64,000 nt of DNA from Candidatus Obscuribacterales bacterium (GTDB lineage: Bacteria; Cyanobacteriota; Vampirovibrionia; Obscuribacterales; Obscuribacteraceae). The stretch lies in contig JAGVKG010000046.1 of assembly GCA_020050685.1 (NCBI GenBank), positions 107,963 to 171,962 on the forward strand, in the 5' to 3' direction. Each line of letters starts with the position of its first letter. Positions within the stretch are counted from its first letter, which is position 1. The notes under the pieces are model-generated. The model searched no databases, was not told the origin of the DNA, and saw nothing but the letters and a program-made list of their open reading frames with translations. Both the position numbers and the translations under genes were made by a program. Shown piece by piece: positions 7,781 through 18,493 of the stretch.

Positions 7781-9058
7781 TTAACCGCGCAAACTGCCCG
7801 CTGGCGCGCCGTCCTTCATTTCAACAAAGTTGGCGATTTGCCCTTGATTAACTTGGAAAACTTTGGCGCCGGCAAGCCATTCTGGCTCGAATTTTGATAG
7901 ATGGGTGGTTGTAATGATTGTCTGCAGGTCTTGCTTTACAGCCGACATCAAAAGCCCCTGGCGGACCAAATCCAATTCTGCCAAAACATCGTCAAGAAGC
8001 AGGACTGGTGGCTCATCCAGCGCCTGGCTCAGCAAAGTCAGCTCGGCTAGCTTGAAGGAAAGCACCAAACTGCGTTGTTGCCCCTGACTGGCAAAGGCTG
8101 AGGCTTGAGCGTTGTTGAGGGAAAATGTGATGTCATCACGGTGGGGACCAAGCAATGTTTGTTTGCGCCCAATTTCAGCTGAGCGTTTTTGCTTGAGAAG
8201 CGTGAGCAAAATAGAGGCAACCTCGGCCGGTTCTGCTTTTGCTAAAGTCGAAACGCTTACCGATTTAGGTTGGTCTTCCTGCGCTGATTCTGCGGAGTCT
8301 TCCGCATCGTCCGGATCGCTTGCGCCGGCTTGCTTTGCCGCTTGAAAGACATAGTCTGCTTGCAAGGCTTCTTTCTGTCCGGACAAATGACGTTGGAAGC
8401 CCTCGGCAATCGGCAAAATATCTTGCAAAAGTTTGAGCCGCTCTTTGATGATTTTTGCACCGAAGCGGGCCAGCTGCTTGTCCCAAGCCAATAGCTCATC
8501 TTGATCGGTAACAGTAATTTTGCCTTTCTCAAATAAGGTTTTGAGCAGCTTGTTGCGCTGCGTCACTACCTTTTGATAAGCACTTAAATCCTCATGATAA
8601 ATCGGTCGGATGCGGCAAATGATATCGTCGATCCAATTGCGTCGATAGCTTGGTCCGCCGCGCAACAAATTCAAATCTTCCGTTGTGAAACTGACGCAGA
8701 CCAAACGTCCTAGCAATCCGCGCACCGAATTTTGTGCCACACCGTTGACGTGAATTTTTCTTTCCAGTCTTGCGCCCTTGCCGGCGGTAGGCTTGGCTAA
8801 ACTCACACCAACAGTTTCGGCAAAGCCGCCCTTTTCATAAGCGACTTCGATAATCATTTTTGCTTGCTGCCAAGCAATCAAATCTTGATCGTTTCCGGTG
8901 CGGCTGGATTTACCGAGAGAAGCAACTTCAATTGCTTCCAACAAATTGCTTTTGCCCTGCGCATTCTCGCCAATTAAGATTGTTTTACCTGGTTGAAGTT
9001 CCAGGACTTGCTCTTGGTAGTTGCGGAAATTCTTGAGATGAATGGAATGGATATGCAT
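7781..9058 (-). CDS. recF: DNA replication and repair protein RecF
   Basis: An SMC-like ATPase that loads RecA at single-strand gaps together with RecO and RecR. The Walker A is GENAQGKS (residues 30-37), the signature motif is SQGQQRSLVLS, and the Walker B is LLLDDVLAELD. At 425 residues it is longer than the usual 360 or so; the surplus is an acidic, Ser/Asp/Glu-rich insert roughly at residues 245-275. The ATG lies one nucleotide past the end of ribF, so translation is probably coupled to it. gyrB is divergent from this operon, which echoes the common recF-gyrB linkage, but dnaA and dnaN are absent. Confidence 0.93.
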   Translation of the reverse strand: MHIHSIHLKNFRNYQEQVLELQPGKTILIGENAQGKSNLLEAIEVASLGKSSRTGNDQDLIAWQQAKMIIEVAYEKGGFAETVGVSLAKPTAGKGARLERKIHVNGVAQNSVRGLLGRLVCVSFTTEDLNLLRGGPSYRRNWIDDIICRIRPIYHEDLSAYQKVVTQRNKLLKTLFEKGKITVTDQDELLAWDKQLARFGAKIIKERLKLLQDILPIAEGFQRHLSGQKEALQADYVFQAAKQAGASDPDDAEDSAESAQEDQPKSVSVSTLAKAEPAEVASILLTLLKQKRSAEIGRKQTLLGPHRDDITFSLNNAQASAFASQGQQRSLVLSFKLAELTLLSQALDEPPVLLLDDVLAELDLVRQGLLMSAVKQDLQTIITTTHLSKFEPEWLAGAKVFQVNQGQIANFVEMKDGAPAGSLRG

Positions 9059-9059
9059 T

Positions 9060-9986
9060 TTATTTGGCGGCTAATATCTGGCGTCCGAGAAGGCAGTCTT
9101 TAGAGATTTGCTCTTTCAATTCCTCAAGTGAAGCAAATTTCTTTTCTGCGCGCAAATGCTGCCAAAATTCCAAGCTGACTTTTTGATTGTAGATATCCTC
9201 ATTGAAATCAAGAATGTGAGCCTCAAGCGACAAAGTCGGCTCCGGAGAAACAGTGGGACGAATGCCGAGATTGATCACGCAAGGAAGCGCGCGCCCATCT
9301 TCTAATTTGATTACGCCGGCATAAACACCATTGGCTGGCAGAATTTGGCGGTCGGAAGTTTGCAAATTAGCGGTGGGAAAACCGAGCTGCTTGCCTTTTC
9401 TCATGCCACTAATTACAGTGCCAAAAACAGCATAAGGGCGAGCTAATAGTTTGGCTGCCAGCTGCACATCGCCCACGCCCAGCGCTTCACGAATGCGGGA
9501 GCTGGAAACTTCCATGCCGTCAACCTGTACAAGCGGCGCGACATTGAGAGCGAAACCTAATTCCGTACCAAGTGTAGCCAGATAAAGCGCATCACCTTCG
9601 CGATTGCGACCAAAGTGATGATTCTGCCCGACTGAAATGGATTTGGCACCAAGACCGCCGACCAAAATGGTTTCAACATACTCGCGTGGGCTCATGCGGC
9701 ATATATCTTCGTTGAAAGTCAAAACCAACGCCACTTCAATTCCCAATGCGGCATACAATTCCAAGCGTTGTTCAATTACAGTTAACAACTTGGGTGGTGA
9801 TTGAGTCGTCAGGTTGCGCGGATGATCGGCAAATGTCACCAAGGTCGGCGTCACGCCCATCTTGCGAGCGTCTTCAACCGCCAGATCAATGACAACCCGG
9901 TGTCCCGGATGCACGCCGTCAAAAAAACCCAGCGCCACAGCCGACTGCTTTACAAGATTTGGCTTAACTTCGTAAAAGGTTTGCAC
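9060..9986 (-). CDS. ribF: Bifunctional riboflavin kinase / FMN adenylyltransferase
   Basis: Converts riboflavin to FMN and then FAD in the cytosol. The N-terminal nucleotidyltransferase part has ALGFFDGVHPGHR and a later SSSRIREAL; the C-terminal flavokinase part has GKQLGFPTANL and a conserved VYAGV segment. GTG 9986 is preferred because AGGAT precedes it at good distance and it gives 308 residues, the family size; an upstream start would add 25 Arg-rich residues with no ribosome site. The stop is immediately followed by recF. An odd pair functionally, but both may be housekeeping genes sharing one promoter in the 287-nt gap shared with gyrB. Confidence 0.92.
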   Translation of the reverse strand: MQTFYEVKPNLVKQSAVALGFFDGVHPGHRVVIDLAVEDARKMGVTPTLVTFADHPRNLTTQSPPKLLTVIEQRLELYAALGIEVALVLTFNEDICRMSPREYVETILVGGLGAKSISVGQNHHFGRNREGDALYLATLGTELGFALNVAPLVQVDGMEVSSSRIREALGVGDVQLAAKLLARPYAVFGTVISGMRKGKQLGFPTANLQTSDRQILPANGVYAGVIKLEDGRALPCVINLGIRPTVSPEPTLSLEAHILDFNEDIYNQKVSLEFWQHLRAEKKFASLEELKEQISKDCLLGRQILAAK

Positions 9987-10158
9987 GATATATCCTGGGT
10001 GTGCTTGCTGCCTGCTTGATGATACCAATTGGATATCCGCCCGGCGGCGCCAAATAACCAAGTGGTAGCCTGATCATTTTAGCTTAAAGTGCAGTTCAGG
10101 TGCGTGTTTTCGGTGCCGTATTTCCCCTTGGTTATCCGGCTTTTAAGCCAGTTTTCTA

Positions 10159-10167
10159 TGCTAAAAT
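10159..10167 (+). promoter_or_regulatory. Extended -10 promoter for gyrB
   Basis: TGCTAAAAT matches the TGnTATAAT extended -10 pattern. No good -35 is seen at 17 nt, which extended -10 promoters tolerate. The leader to the gyrB ATG would be about 100 nt. Similar TGCTAGAAT and TGCTAGGAT sequences occur upstream of mqnE and of the gene at 39888. Confidence 0.45.
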
Positions 10168-10183
10168 TAGCCGGTTGGGTTAA

Positions 10184-12307
<2,124 letters not shown>

Positions 12308-12317
12308 GGCATAAGCC

Positions 12318-12914
12318 GTGATAAACGTTCCTAACCTAGTCACAATTGGCAGAGTAATCCTTTGCATGTTTGTGGTGATGGCACTTTATTTGCCGGATGA
12401 CACCACGCGTTGGACAATATCTGTCTTAACGGGATTGATCATTTGGGCAGACGGCCTAGATGGATTCCTGGCCAGAAAGCTCAAACAAACTACTGAGTTT
12501 GGTGGCATGTTGGATATTGCCGGTGACCGCGTTGTCGAAATTGCTTACTGGATCGTTTTCGCTACACTTGGCTGGATCCCAGTCTGGGTGCCACTATTGT
12601 TTCTTGTCCGCGGAACATTCGTTGATTCCATTCGCGCCTTTGCCTCACAAAAAGGCATGACTGCCTTTGGTGAAAAGACGATGATGAAATCAGGCTTGGG
12701 CAAATTCTTGGTGGCATCAAACTTCAGTCGCTTCAGTTATGCCATCGCCAAAGCCTTCGCCTTCTGTTTGATGATCGCAGCTCACACCACCTATGGTGCC
12801 ACTACAATCATCCCGCAAGTCGCCGACTTCCTCGTGTATTTTTCCTGCGCCTTCTGCATCATCCGTGGACTGCCCGTCCTAATCGAAGGCGTCCCCCTAA
12901 TCCGCGGCGTATAA
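12318..12914 (+). CDS. pgsA: CDP-alcohol phosphatidyltransferase, PgsA-like
   Basis: Probably phosphatidylglycerophosphate synthase, which joins CDP-diacylglycerol and glycerol-3-phosphate in the membrane. The family motif DGLDGFLAR followed by eight residues, then GGMLDIAGD, fits Dx2DGx2ARx8Gx3Dx3D exactly. Several membrane helices make up the rest of the 198 residues. The start is GTG, 10 nt after the gyrB stop, so it is in the gyrB operon. The family signature is certain; PgsA rather than another CDP-alcohol transferase is inferred. Confidence 0.82.
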   Translation: MINVPNLVTIGRVILCMFVVMALYLPDDTTRWTISVLTGLIIWADGLDGFLARKLKQTTEFGGMLDIAGDRVVEIAYWIVFATLGWIPVWVPLLFLVRGTFVDSIRAFASQKGMTAFGEKTMMKSGLGKFLVASNFSRFSYAIAKAFAFCLMIAAHTTYGATTIIPQVADFLVYFSCAFCIIRGLPVLIEGVPLIRGV

Positions 12915-12920
12915 AAGATT

Positions 12921-12955
12921 GTCATCCTGAGCGAGCAAAGCGAGCGAAGGACCTC
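12921..12955. repeat. GTCATCCTGAGC-type dispersed repeat
   Basis: A GTCATCCTGAGC core followed by GAGC/GCGAGCGAAGG repeats lies between convergent genes. Sequences of this type are common dispersed intergenic repeats in many bacteria. A related TGTCATCCCG core occurs twice inside ksgA (25620-25656, opposite strand). Confidence 0.5.
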
Positions 12956-12974
12956 TCATACTTCGTCAATCCTA

Positions 12975-14519
12975 TCAGTGATCCTTAGTCATTAGTATGC
13001 CTGTTACTTGGGTTTCCTTGCCGTTTTTGTCAACAATGGTAACTGGCTCGCGTTTGCCGTTTAGTTTCACCTTGGTGCCATCTGGCAGTGTCATGGTTGG
13101 AGGCATACCTTCAATTTTTGCCACAACTTTACCGGTGCTGTCTTTGTATCGGAAAACATTACTCTTATTGGACGGATCTTCTTCGCACGCTAATGGTTTA
13201 CCGTCGGCTCCCATTATTTCCGGCAACTTGCCACTATGGAACTTGGCTTCGCCACCAGGGTAATTCATTTTGCTTTCTTCTGATGAATTATGATAAACAG
13301 TTATGTCACCAATTCGTTCTTCCCGGTATGTTTCAGATGGCCAGGGCTTCTTGGCCGCATCATGAATCTTGTTGATTTGTTCTTCTACCTTTTTACTATC
13401 GCCAGACACAGTCCCCTGTACTACCTTCGGACCATCGGGCGAATCTACAGTCTTAACTGCTTCTACCTGGGAGTCGCCTGGTCCGCTGGAAGAGCTTGAA
13501 TCGTTCATCACACGAATTCCCTCATTGCTCCCTGGAGGAACTATAACGATCACCGAATGATGTTTTTGGTACTTTAAGTTTGGCGTTAGTTCTGCCGTCG
13601 ACTCAGACGTACTTTGTGCACTTACCTTGTAATTGTTAGGTGGAGTAGTGAGCACATCCTTGAGGGCTTCCAATGTTTCCTTATCCATCTTGCCGAGCTT
13701 CTTCATGTCCTCGGCACTTCCTTCCTTGACGCTGTGTATACCCTCGAGCACTTGCTGCTTTTGAGCATCGGTCAATTTGTGGTCTTTGGCTGCTTTGTCG
13801 ATGACTTCTGATTCTTTGGCAGGTGCATCCGCCTTCTTGGTGTCATCTTTCTTCGCATCACCTGTCTGATCGCCTTGTGTCTTGCCGTCTTCTTTCTTTT
13901 CGCCCGGCTTTGTCTCCTCAGCTTTTGGCGGTCCTTCCACTGTGGTGTCTTTGTAATACTTGCCGCCAGGGGCTATGGCACGATTTTCTTCCACATCCTT
14001 GCCATCTTTCTGGATGAGATTCACCCAGGACAGAACGCCTGTGGTTTTGTCGTATTTAACATCCTCCATCTTCGAATTGAATGGAGGGGTCTTCTCTGGA
14101 TCCTGCCCCGGCTTCCATCTATCCCACGTTCCATCGGGCTGGTTGGTTTTTTTATCTATGTGTTTTTTCCAGATTTGCCCATCAGCCGTATGCACCTCGT
14201 CAGGCTTACCATCCGATCCCAGGTGTACCGTTTGTTTGCCTCTGCCTGGTCCATGATCGACTGTCGCAGTTTTAGTATTTTCGTCGAAGTCAAACGGCTT
14301 GCCAGCTTTGTCACCTGTTTGAGACGCTTTTTTATAGGGGTCTGGAATTTCCTTGCTATATACGTCGGTGGCAGAATCCTTGCTGGGAGTGGCATGATCA
14401 TGTTGAGGCCCCTTCCAGGGATTATCTCTCGTTGTCACGTGGTCCGCCGGATTGGCGGCTTTCTTCTCTTGAGACTCTTTGGTCTCTTTTGGATTAAGAA
14501 ATTCTGGAGGAACACTCAT
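12975..14519 (-). CDS. Large hydrophilic protein of unknown function
   Basis: Not recognised. About 514 residues, without signal peptide or membrane helix, rich in Lys, Asp, Gly, Pro and Thr. The first 120 residues look disordered; then come several short beta-rich stretches of the form VHLGSDGKPDEVHTADG; then a predicted helical segment around EVIDKAAKDHKLTDAQKQQ and KLGKMDKETLEALKDVL; and a C-terminal part with repeated short GxPx and DGTKVKLNG strands. I chose ATG 14519 because GGGGTG precedes it; seven upstream residues could be added from 14540. It may be a multi-domain scaffold or an effector-like protein, but this is a guess. It follows the MBL-rhodanese gene on the same strand. Confidence 0.65.
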   Translation of the reverse strand: MSVPPEFLNPKETKESQEKKAANPADHVTTRDNPWKGPQHDHATPSKDSATDVYSKEIPDPYKKASQTGDKAGKPFDFDENTKTATVDHGPGRGKQTVHLGSDGKPDEVHTADGQIWKKHIDKKTNQPDGTWDRWKPGQDPEKTPPFNSKMEDVKYDKTTGVLSWVNLIQKDGKDVEENRAIAPGGKYYKDTTVEGPPKAEETKPGEKKEDGKTQGDQTGDAKKDDTKKADAPAKESEVIDKAAKDHKLTDAQKQQVLEGIHSVKEGSAEDMKKLGKMDKETLEALKDVLTTPPNNYKVSAQSTSESTAELTPNLKYQKHHSVIVIVPPGSNEGIRVMNDSSSSSGPGDSQVEAVKTVDSPDGPKVVQGTVSGDSKKVEEQINKIHDAAKKPWPSETYREERIGDITVYHNSSEESKMNYPGGEAKFHSGKLPEIMGADGKPLACEEDPSNKSNVFRYKDSTGKVVAKIEGMPPTMTLPDGTKVKLNGKREPVTIVDKNGKETQVTGILMTKDH

Positions 14520-14661
14520 TATAAACACCCCACAAAGCATGACATTCTGCTTGGATTGTTCCCCGCAAAAGTGCTTTTAAAATACTTTGAAGCCCAATAG
14601 TTAATGATTAAGTCAATTTGGCTGATAACCGCACCCGTGCCCAACAGTCATTGCCTGGCGA

Positions 14662-14679
14662 TGCTTTTAATCAAAAGCA
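14662..14679. terminator. AT-rich hairpin downstream of the MBL-rhodanese gene
   Basis: TGCTTTT and AAAAGCA are perfect 7-bp arms around AATC, ten nucleotides beyond the stop of the minus-strand gene at 14689. The stem is AT-rich and no clear T-run follows, so it would be a weak terminator. Confidence 0.35.
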
Positions 14680-14688
14680 ACAAGCGAA

Positions 14689-16077
14689 CTAGGCTGTTAC
14701 TGCCGGCTGTGATTTTATCCAGGCCATCATGCCACCAATTAGATCCGAAACGTTATTTGCTCCATGCAAACGCAAATAGCTTGCTGCAATGGAAGACCGG
14801 TAACCGCCAGCACAGGTGACAACAATTTCGCGATCTGTCGGAATTTCTGCAATTCGATCCACTAGTTCATGCAAAGGAATATGCAAGCTTTTTTCAATGG
14901 CATTTTGCTCGCGTTCGCCGTTTGTCCGCACATCTAAAACAAGTGGTGGCTTTGACGAAGTTAGTTCCTCTGCCAATTGTGCGGTGGTGTGACGTTTGGT
15001 CGAAGTGGTGGCATTTGCCTTCAACGCGCCTGCGATTCCTTCTTGCAAAAAGCCGACGACATTGTCAAAACCAATGCGGCCAAGTCGCAGTGCGGATTCT
15101 TTCTCTTTGCCTGAATCACAAACAATTATGATTGGTTTTTCTTTGTTCAAAATGCAACCGGCAAAAGTTGCATACTTACCGCCGAGTCCAACATTTATAG
15201 AGCCTTTGATGTGTCCTTCGGAAAATAATTGTGGATCGCGAGTGTCAAGAATTTGTGCGCCAGTATCTCTGAGTTTGCAAACATCCCCGAGGGAAATTGG
15301 CTTAAGCGCACGCTCAAGAGCTTCTCCCAGAGTTAAACGATTTTGCTTATTCAATTCAGCATCATAAGTGAAATACTTTGGTTGTGGTGGCAGATCGGCG
15401 GTAAGCAATTTGACGAATTGCTCTTTGCTCATTGGCTTAAGCGCCCAATTGATTTTCTTTTGGGCGCCAATTGTCGAACAAGTTTCCGAACTCAAATTTT
15501 TGCCGCAAAAAGATCCCGCACCATGCGCTGGATAGACCATGGTCTCGTCGGGTAATGTCATCAATTTATTGTGCAAACTGTCGTAAAGAGTTGCTGCCAA
15601 ATCAGCAGCTGAAATACCAGTGCTCACCAATAAATCCGGCCTGCCCACATCACCAATAAAAAGTGTATCGCCCGTCAAAACAGCCTGCGGGTTCTTGTCC
15701 TTTTCATTTTCAAAAACAAGAATGGATACAGACTCAGGCGTATGTCCGGGTGTCTCCAGTATCTTCAAACAAACATTGCCGAGTGCAATTATGTCGCCAT
15801 TTTTTAGAGGGAAAACGGGATATTCCACTTTGGCATGCTGAGAAAGATAAATAGTCGCGGCACATTCTTTGGCCAGTTCCAAATGACCGGGAACAAAATC
15901 GGCATGAATATGCGTCAAGACCACGTGCGCAATGTCGAGATTATGTTCCTTCGCCTTTTGCAAATATTGGTCGATATCGCGCTGAGGGTCCACAATACAA
16001 GCGATGCCGCTTTGCTCATCGCCAATCAAATAAGAGGCATGTGACAGACAACCTAAATAAAATTGCTCGAAAATCAT
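14689..16077 (-). CDS. Persulfide dioxygenase-like MBL protein with two rhodanese domains (CstB-like)
   Basis: A 462-residue sulfur-metabolism enzyme. The metallo-beta-lactamase domain (about 1-210) has THIHADFVPGH with His56, His58, Asp60 and His65, the iron-binding pattern of persulfide dioxygenases; Phe61 replaces the His of hydrolytic relatives. Two rhodanese domains follow, each with a candidate catalytic Cys: IIIVCDSGKE and VVTCAGGYRSS. This order is the CstB type, which oxidises persulfide and releases thiosulfate. The ATG at 16077 starts at the conserved fold; a TTG 18 nt upstream is possible. No adjacent regulator of the CstR type is visible. Confidence 0.88.
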   Translation of the reverse strand: MIFEQFYLGCLSHASYLIGDEQSGIACIVDPQRDIDQYLQKAKEHNLDIAHVVLTHIHADFVPGHLELAKECAATIYLSQHAKVEYPVFPLKNGDIIALGNVCLKILETPGHTPESVSILVFENEKDKNPQAVLTGDTLFIGDVGRPDLLVSTGISAADLAATLYDSLHNKLMTLPDETMVYPAHGAGSFCGKNLSSETCSTIGAQKKINWALKPMSKEQFVKLLTADLPPQPKYFTYDAELNKQNRLTLGEALERALKPISLGDVCKLRDTGAQILDTRDPQLFSEGHIKGSINVGLGGKYATFAGCILNKEKPIIIVCDSGKEKESALRLGRIGFDNVVGFLQEGIAGALKANATTSTKRHTTAQLAEELTSSKPPLVLDVRTNGEREQNAIEKSLHIPLHELVDRIAEIPTDREIVVTCAGGYRSSIAASYLRLHGANNVSDLIGGMMAWIKSQPAVTA

Positions 16078-16249
16078 GGCGACCACAGAAGTCAAGTAGA
16101 ATAAAGTATTGAAGACGCTAAGAAAATTATCCCTCGCACCTTCGTAAATTCCGCCAAAAAATAACTTTTCTTTTGTGCCATCTGGTCCTATACTTCAGGC
16201 AGGTTTGGTAGCGGGCGTACAGCAGTGAGCTGGCGCAGCGGAAAGCGAA

Positions 16250-16534
16250 ATGGTATTACTCATGATTAAGAAAGCCTCACTTATTGCTTTAGCCATCTGC
16301 ACGGTAGTACAGATATCGGCAGCACCGATGTTTGCCAGTGCTGCGTCGGCAAGCACTACAGCTTCCAGCTCGGAAGATTATCAGCTAAAGGCAGCGCTCG
16401 AATTGGCAGGCAAGCTTGCTGCTAAGCGTTCCAGACATTCTAATTTCAATGGCTCCACGCCGAGCCGAGAGTCGGGAAGACGCGACCTCGACGGTGTGAT
16501 GATCTTGGGCGGATCAGAAATCGTTCCCATGTAA
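16250..16534 (+). CDS. Small secreted protein of unknown function
   Basis: A 94-residue protein with a typical Sec signal peptide: Lys-Lys at the start, a hydrophobic core around residues 8-24, and a likely cut near ASA-AS or ASA-ST. The mature part is short and basic, with a Ser/Arg-rich stretch and a hydrophobic end DGVMILGGSEIVPM. No family is recognised. Two ATG codons (16250 and 16262) are possible; the second gives MIKKASLIAL, a neater signal peptide. A strong rho-independent terminator begins 22 nt after the stop, supporting a real single-gene transcript. Confidence 0.6.
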   Translation: MVLLMIKKASLIALAICTVVQISAAPMFASAASASTTASSSEDYQLKAALELAGKLAAKRSRHSNFNGSTPSRESGRRDLDGVMILGGSEIVPM

Positions 16535-16555
16535 TTGCGGATTGTAGCTTTTGTA

Positions 16556-16584
16556 GGGCGGGGTCCCCTCCCCGCCCTTTTTTT
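16556..16584 (+). terminator. Rho-independent terminator
   Basis: GGGCGGGG (16556-16563), a 6-nt loop, CCCCGCCC (16570-16577) and seven T residues. The stem is the same as that of the GC palindrome inside ksgA at 25598-25616, so it is a member of a dispersed repeat family serving as terminator. Confidence 0.85.
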
Positions 16585-16611
16585 ATGGAAATACGACTGG
16601 GCTGCCATCTC

Positions 16612-16643
16612 GCACTCCTCTCCTGCACTCCCCTCCCGCACTC
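16612..16643 (+). repeat. 13-bp tandem repeat
   Basis: GCACTCCTCTCCT (16612-16624), GCACTCCCCTCCC (16625-16637) and a partial GCACTC form a pyrimidine-rich tandem array just upstream of the first pilin gene. Confidence 0.6.
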
Positions 16644-16720
16644 TTAGATTAGTCCATCTGGCCGTCCCCTAAAAACACCTTAAGGAAGCCACCCAATTGG
16701 GTTTCCCCTTCTCTGTCACT

Positions 16721-16731
16721 GGGTATATAGA
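16721..16731 (+). promoter_or_regulatory. GGGTATATAGA element upstream of the first pilin gene
   Basis: GGGTATATAGA occurs here and again at 18461-18471, in both cases within 70 nt of a pilin-like start. It contains a -10-like TATATA. A palindrome CCCAATTGGG (16692-16701) lies 19 nt upstream of this copy. Confidence 0.35.
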
Positions 16732-16786
16732 ACACGGTGGGTCCAACCCTCCTCTAGTGATGCTGACCAAGCGGCGTAGGGCGAAT

Positions 16787-17365
16787 ATGCACAGACGGTT
16801 TCACATGTGCTCAAATAAAATTGCTAAGCCAAGTTCTCGTTCGACAAAGGTACGGAACGAGAAAGGTGTATACCTCGTTGAACTTTTAGTCGCAGTGTTT
16901 ATCAGCAGTTTGTTTGCTGCCGCAGTTGCCTCCAGTATGGCTGATTCGACAAGGCTCACGACATCCAGTCAAAATCAGGTTCTTGCGGCAAATATTGCGC
17001 AGGAACTGATTGATAATGCTCGCAACACGCCATTTAACACTCTGGCTACATATTGCCAGAGTACACCGTACGCATTGCTCGTCAACAAAACTAGTTCTGC
17101 AGAAACGGGACCAGCGGTTCAGCCACGCCCGCTTTTGCTGGATATGTCTAGCCATACTTGGTCGACTGACAGCAAGAGAAACCTGTTTAGAGGAACGGTT
17201 ACCGAGTTGGTGCAGGGCCTTGATACCGCTTTCGCCGTTACGACCGCCAATCCTCCGCCCTATATCCGAGTCACAATCACCATCACTTGGATAGATGGCA
17301 GCACTACCAACAATAAGACATACAGCCTGCAAACATTGATCTCTGAACAGGGAATACACAATTGA
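16787..17365 (+). CDS. Type IV pilin-like protein (PilV-like)
   Basis: A 192-residue prepilin. The class III signal is clear: basic leader, then NEKG|VYLVELLVAVFI with the cut after Gly and Glu at mature position 5, followed by one hydrophobic helix. The mature part is Thr/Ser/Asn-rich. ATG 16787 is chosen because AGGG precedes it by 5 nt; an upstream ATG at 16760 is possible. It is the first of three pilin-like genes on the same strand, so it is probably a minor pilin of a type IV pilus or a type II secretion pseudopilus. No assembly ATPase or prepilin peptidase gene is in the window. Confidence 0.82.
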   Translation: MHRRFHMCSNKIAKPSSRSTKVRNEKGVYLVELLVAVFISSLFAAAVASSMADSTRLTTSSQNQVLAANIAQELIDNARNTPFNTLATYCQSTPYALLVNKTSSAETGPAVQPRPLLLDMSSHTWSTDSKRNLFRGTVTELVQGLDTAFAVTTANPPPYIRVTITITWIDGSTTNNKTYSLQTLISEQGIHN

Positions 17366-17405
17366 TCCGCAATAGAAGACGGACAGACAGTAGATTGGTT
17401 CGACT

Positions 17406-18359
17406 ATGAAAATATGTGATACCAAGCACACGCAAAAAATATCTCAATGCCAGCCAAGATGCACCGGTGGCATGAGTTTAGTTGAAATGCTGATTACGGT
17501 CGTAATCATGGGAATCATCATGGCCGGTACGTCCGAAATGGTAATGATCAACAATAGTTCGAGCTTGAATATGCTCAACAAAGTTGACAGCCTGAATGCT
17601 GCTCGTCAACTGGTTGAACGTATTGGTAAAGATGTGCGCATGGCCAGAAATGTTGGTGACATTTTTGGTCAACTCATCAATAGTGTCACTGGTATGCCAT
17701 ACTCTGGCGCCATGCCGCCCCCTGCGGGAGCCGCTGTTACTATTGGTAGAGAGTATTTCCCGGCGGAGTTAAATCCTAACTATGGGGGTGGGCAGACGCC
17801 GACAAATGGTTGGCCTGTGGCGCCGTGGCCAAGCAAGCCGTATACTTTATCGAACACAACCTTGGTTGTGCAAATTCCGGTCTTCGATAGCAATGGTTTC
17901 CCGACAATGATTGCCAAAGGTGTGGGAAATCCGACAGCATTTTCTAATTTGGATAATGTTGACACTCTTGTCTATCAGGTTCTACCTGCGACAGCAAGCG
18001 ATCCTAATTACGATCCCAATACGCCAACTTGGATTATTCAGGAGGCTGTTTTTAGGGGATTGCTTGGTGGTACTTTTCAAAATCACGTGATGTTAAATCC
18101 CCCAGTGACAATCATGAGCGGTATTGTTGGCCCAATCAATCCCAATACCGGACAACCAAGGATCTTTCAGTACTTGGCGCACAGCGGTGGTGATCCGCAG
18201 GACACAGTTGCGGCTGCCACGCTTTCCGATATAACTGGTGTAGTCGTGAATCTCGAGGTCAGGCGCAAGCAAGAGGATGTGACTGATCCGCAAAGTCTTG
18301 GCATTAAGAGCGAAGTTTATATGCGCAATAACACGCTTAGCACTATGGGCGGGTTGTAG
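17406..18359 (+). CDS. Type IV pilin-like protein (PilW/GspJ-like)
   Basis: A 317-residue prepilin. The cleavage region is CTGG|MSLVEMLITVVIMGI, with Glu at mature position 5 and the usual hydrophobic helix to about residue 45. The long globular part is rich in Asn, Pro and Val, with a PNTGQPR loop. It is about 40 nt after the PilV-like gene and 134 nt before the next pilin-like gene. Length and position suggest a PilW-type minor pilin that helps initiate pilus assembly. The function is inferred from the family and the cluster, not from specific residues. Confidence 0.8.
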   Translation: MKICDTKHTQKISQCQPRCTGGMSLVEMLITVVIMGIIMAGTSEMVMINNSSSLNMLNKVDSLNAARQLVERIGKDVRMARNVGDIFGQLINSVTGMPYSGAMPPPAGAAVTIGREYFPAELNPNYGGGQTPTNGWPVAPWPSKPYTLSNTTLVVQIPVFDSNGFPTMIAKGVGNPTAFSNLDNVDTLVYQVLPATASDPNYDPNTPTWIIQEAVFRGLLGGTFQNHVMLNPPVTIMSGIVGPINPNTGQPRIFQYLAHSGGDPQDTVAAATLSDITGVVVNLEVRRKQEDVTDPQSLGIKSEVYMRNNTLSTMGGL

Positions 18360-18447
18360 CTTGATTGTCTGTATGCTTTTTTGTACAAGATTAGATTGTT
18401 TTATGAAAGCGTTGGTTGAGATAAAAGCTAGTTAGGGTGCGGAATTT

Positions 18448-18471
18448 CGCTAATTGAAATGGGTATATAGA
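18448..18471 (+). promoter_or_regulatory. Shared upstream element of the third pilin gene
   Basis: CGCTAATTGAAAT (18448-18460) is followed by GGGTATATAGA (18461-18471). The 13-mer recurs exactly at 36711-36723 upstream of dprA, and the 11-mer recurs at 16721-16731 upstream of the first pilin gene. Confidence 0.35.
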
Positions 18472-18493
18472 CCAAGAACAGTGGAGGGAATGG

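Noticed and set aside
13875..14600. A 241-codon plus-strand frame opposite the unknown hydrophilic protein
   Set aside because: It is antisense to a frame with a ribosome site and coherent composition, and its translation is rich in Cys, Trp and Phe with no motif.
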